Part shown: one piece after another, positions 24,616 to 26,323 of the stretch
Position numbering within the stretch: the stretch's first letter is position 1
Layout of the letters: each line of letters opens with the position of its first letter
Source: DATCVA01 sp036567205
GTDB lineage: Bacteria; Pseudomonadota; Gammaproteobacteria; Burkholderiales; Burkholderiaceae_B
Reading direction: 5' to 3'
Assembly (NCBI GenBank): GCA_036567205.1
Contig: DATCVA010000031.1
Coordinates: 1-26,323, forward strand
DNA length: 26,323 nucleotides
The notes under the pieces: model-generated
Told to the model about the DNA's origin: nothing
Seen by the model: only the letters and a program-made list of their open reading frames with translations
Database searches by the model: none
Program-made: the position numbers and the translations under genes

Positions 24616-25414
24616 GTGCGGCTCCCGCCGTTACGGATGAGTCGGGAAATAACAATCGATGAATACGCTCGGACATAGGCACCCCGTCCGCGTCCGCAAT
24701 ATCAACACCGTTGCTGTTCAGTTCCGCCCTGATGCGCCCAGGGTGCGGCGACAGCAGCAGGATCCGGCTGCCAATCATGATCGCTTCGGAAATCGAGTGC
24801 GTGATGAAAATGACCGTGAAACGCGTGTCATCCCAAAGCTGCAACAACTCCTCCTGCATCGTGCGTCGCGTCAATGCATCGAGTGCGGCAAATGGCTCAT
24901 CCATCAACAAGACTTGCGGCTCCATTGCCATGGCCCTGGCAATGGCCACCCGTTGCTTCATGCCACCTGACAGCGTGTACGGATACGCATCTGCAAATGA
25001 CTCCAGCTTTACTTTGGCGATGTAATGCATCGCTCTTTCCTGTGCAACATGCCGGTCGAGCCCTCTTCCTTTCATAAGAGGAAACATTACATTACCCAGG
25101 ACTGTCTTCCAGGGCAGCAATTGATCAAACTCCTGGAATACAAACATACGGTCCTGGCCCGGACCTTGAATCGTCTTGCCGGCAAGTTCAATACTTCCCT
25201 CGCTTGGCTTCAGGTATCCGCCAATGGCTTTAAGAACTGTCGATTTTCCGCAGCCGGATGGCCCCAGAATTACAAAACGATCGGAGGCATGGACATCAAA
25301 TGTAAGGCGATAAGTCGCCGTAACGACGCTGTCGACCGTCCGGTACTGCAGCGTCAAGCCCCGCACTCCAAGCAAAGGAGAAGTAGCAATGTGGTCAACA
25401 ACACGATCAATCAT
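24608..25414 (-). CDS. ABC transporter ATP-binding protein, SsuB/TauB/NrtD type
   Basis: A 268-aa nucleotide-binding subunit. The Walker A motif is LGPSGCGKST, the Q-loop lies in FVFQEFDQLLPWKTV, the signature is LSGGMKQR, Walker B is VLLMDEPFAALDA and the switch His is in FITHSISEA. The LLPW after the Q-loop and the ending after LLSPHPGRI are characteristic of the nitrate/taurine/sulfonate subfamily. The ATG at 25414 has a GGGGGG-rich ribosome-binding site. It pairs with the permease it overlaps. A 110-bp gap without recognisable features separates it from the aldehyde dehydrogenase gene on the same strand. Confidence 0.94.
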   Translation of the reverse strand: MIDRVVDHIATSPLLGVRGLTLQYRTVDSVVTATYRLTFDVHASDRFVILGPSGCGKSTVLKAIGGYLKPSEGSIELAGKTIQGPGQDRMFVFQEFDQLLPWKTVLGNVMFPLMKGRGLDRHVAQERAMHYIAKVKLESFADAYPYTLSGGMKQRVAIARAMAMEPQVLLMDEPFAALDALTRRTMQEELLQLWDDTRFTVIFITHSISEAIMIGSRILLLSPHPGRIRAELNSNGVDIADADGVPMSERIHRLLFPDSSVTAGAAHE

Positions 25415-25524
25415 CTGGCCCCCCTTGGACCCCCGTAATCACCATGCGTCACATCGCGGCCAGGGCCGTGCACGCGGTCATATTGTCTGCGCCGACCTTC
25501 AGGCCGACACGCGTTGACGTCTAT

Positions 25525-26323
25525 TTAGTATTTGCGAACGAATGGATTCGGCATCTCGAGATCGGTCGAAATCCACACGCTTTTGGTATGCATGTATTCC
25601 TTTACCATCTCCGTCCCGCCCTCTCGTCCGATGCCGCTATGCTTGTAGCCGCCGAACGGGGTGGTAAAGCTGGTTGAGCGGTAATTGTTGACCCATACCG
25701 TCCCCGCCTTGACCGCCTCGCTTACTTTGATGGCACGCTCAAGACTCTTGGTCCAGATGCCGGCGGCAAGACCATATAAAGTGTCATTAGCAATGCGGAT
25801 GGCATCATCTACATCCTTGAAACGAATAACGGCCAGTACCGGGCCAAATACCTCTTCTCTCGCGATTCGCATGTCATTGTTCACATCGGCGAAAATAGTT
25901 GGATCAACGAACTGGCCGCACCCGAACTGCGGACCGGACAATGCGCGTCCCCCCACGACGCAGCGCGCACCTTCGGCCTTGGCAATGTCGATATACGACA
26001 TAACCTTATCGAACTGCGGGCGTGTCGCAACCGGGCCGACTTGCGTTTCAGCCAGCAAGGGGTTGCCGATCTTCGCCTGCCTGGTCAGGGCCACCAGTTT
26101 TTCGAGCACCTGGTCATAGACTGTGTCCTGCACAAGAAGCCGCGAGCCCGCCATGCAGGTCTGGCCTCCCGCCGAGAAGATTCCCGTAATCGCACCGCGC
26201 GCCGCACGATCAAGATCCGCATCGTCAAAGATGATGTTGGGCGACTTTCCGCCCAGCTCGAGCGACACACGTTTAAAGTTGCGCGCCGCCAGCTCGTAGA
26301 CCTTGCGCCCTCCGCTTTCCCCG
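25525..26323 (-). CDS. Aldehyde dehydrogenase, C-terminal part (5' end outside window)
   Basis: An NAD(P)-dependent aldehyde dehydrogenase; about 266 residues are visible of a family near 490 aa, and the frame runs off the window edge. The general-base Glu is in SLELGGKSPNIIFDDADLD and the catalytic Cys in AGGQTCMAGSRLLVQD. Later marks are EEVFGPVLAVIRF, NDTLYGLAAGIWT, GTVWVNNY and PFGGYKHSGIGREGG. A GTG at 26268 is internal: the frame continues upstream as VYELAARNFKRV. It resembles betaine- and semialdehyde-type enzymes, but the substrate is undetermined. It precedes the ABC transporter on the same strand and may be in one operon with it. Confidence 0.93.
   Translation of the reverse strand, partial: GESGGRKVYELAARNFKRVSLELGGKSPNIIFDDADLDRAARGAITGIFSAGGQTCMAGSRLLVQDTVYDQVLEKLVALTRQAKIGNPLLAETQVGPVATRPQFDKVMSYIDIAKAEGARCVVGGRALSGPQFGCGQFVDPTIFADVNNDMRIAREEVFGPVLAVIRFKDVDDAIRIANDTLYGLAAGIWTKSLERAIKVSEAVKAGTVWVNNYRSTSFTTPFGGYKHSGIGREGGTEMVKEYMHTKSVWISTDLEMPNPFVRKY

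Overview
The window looks like chromosome from an aerobic betaproteobacterium, most likely Burkholderiales of the Alcaligenaceae/Bordetella type. This is inferred from moderately high GC, a Coq7 ubiquinone hydroxylase, a Bug/TctC-type tripartite tricarboxylate receptor, and the style of the polysaccharide genes. No rRNA, tRNA, CRISPR array or transposase gene was seen.

Layout. (1) Positions 1-2171, plus strand: the end of homogentisate dioxygenase (hmgA, cut by the window edge) and fumarylacetoacetase (fahA), the two ends of the lower tyrosine/phenylalanine pathway. (2) 2199-2314: a 116-bp inverted-repeat element. (3) 2314-3723, minus: a GlcD-type FAD-linked 2-hydroxyacid dehydrogenase. (4) 3918-5309, plus: an AlgC-type phosphomannomutase/phosphoglucomutase behind an exact TATAAT box with a dyad in its -35 region. 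(5) 5298-16802, minus: a tightly packed surface-glycan operon. Read in transcription order it holds a WecA-like initiating transferase, wbpO, wbpP, a MurJ-type flippase, a GT4 glycosyltransferase, an AsnB-type amidotransferase, a second GT4, and an unusual fusion of two GT4 enzymes. Several junctions are 1-bp gaps or 4-bp ATGA overlaps. WbpP plus WbpO would make UDP-GalNAcA and the amidotransferase could convert the uronate to an amide. No polymerase, chain-length regulator, ligase or ABC exporter is present here.

(6) 16951-17150, minus: an apparent unannotated small RNA gene of about 165 nt, with its own promoter and a very strong intrinsic terminator. It presents a CUCCUCC anti-Shine-Dalgarno motif in a hairpin loop, with a second copy just 5'. 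I regard this as the most interesting item. (7) 17269-21366: housekeeping genes coq7 (minus), then an OsmC-family gene, thyA, folA and an omega-aminotransferase (plus). The OsmC gene has a well-formed promoter followed by a perfect 15-bp palindrome. (8) 21460-26323, minus: a catabolic/transport group made of a partial aldehyde dehydrogenase, ABC ATPase and permease of the taurine/nitrate type, a 42-codon short-chain dehydrogenase remnant, a Bug-type periplasmic receptor and a D-2-hydroxyacid dehydrogenase. It has neither a binding protein of the usual ABC type nor TctA/TctB membrane partners in view.

All functions are read from sequence motifs and recalled family resemblance. No database search was run.
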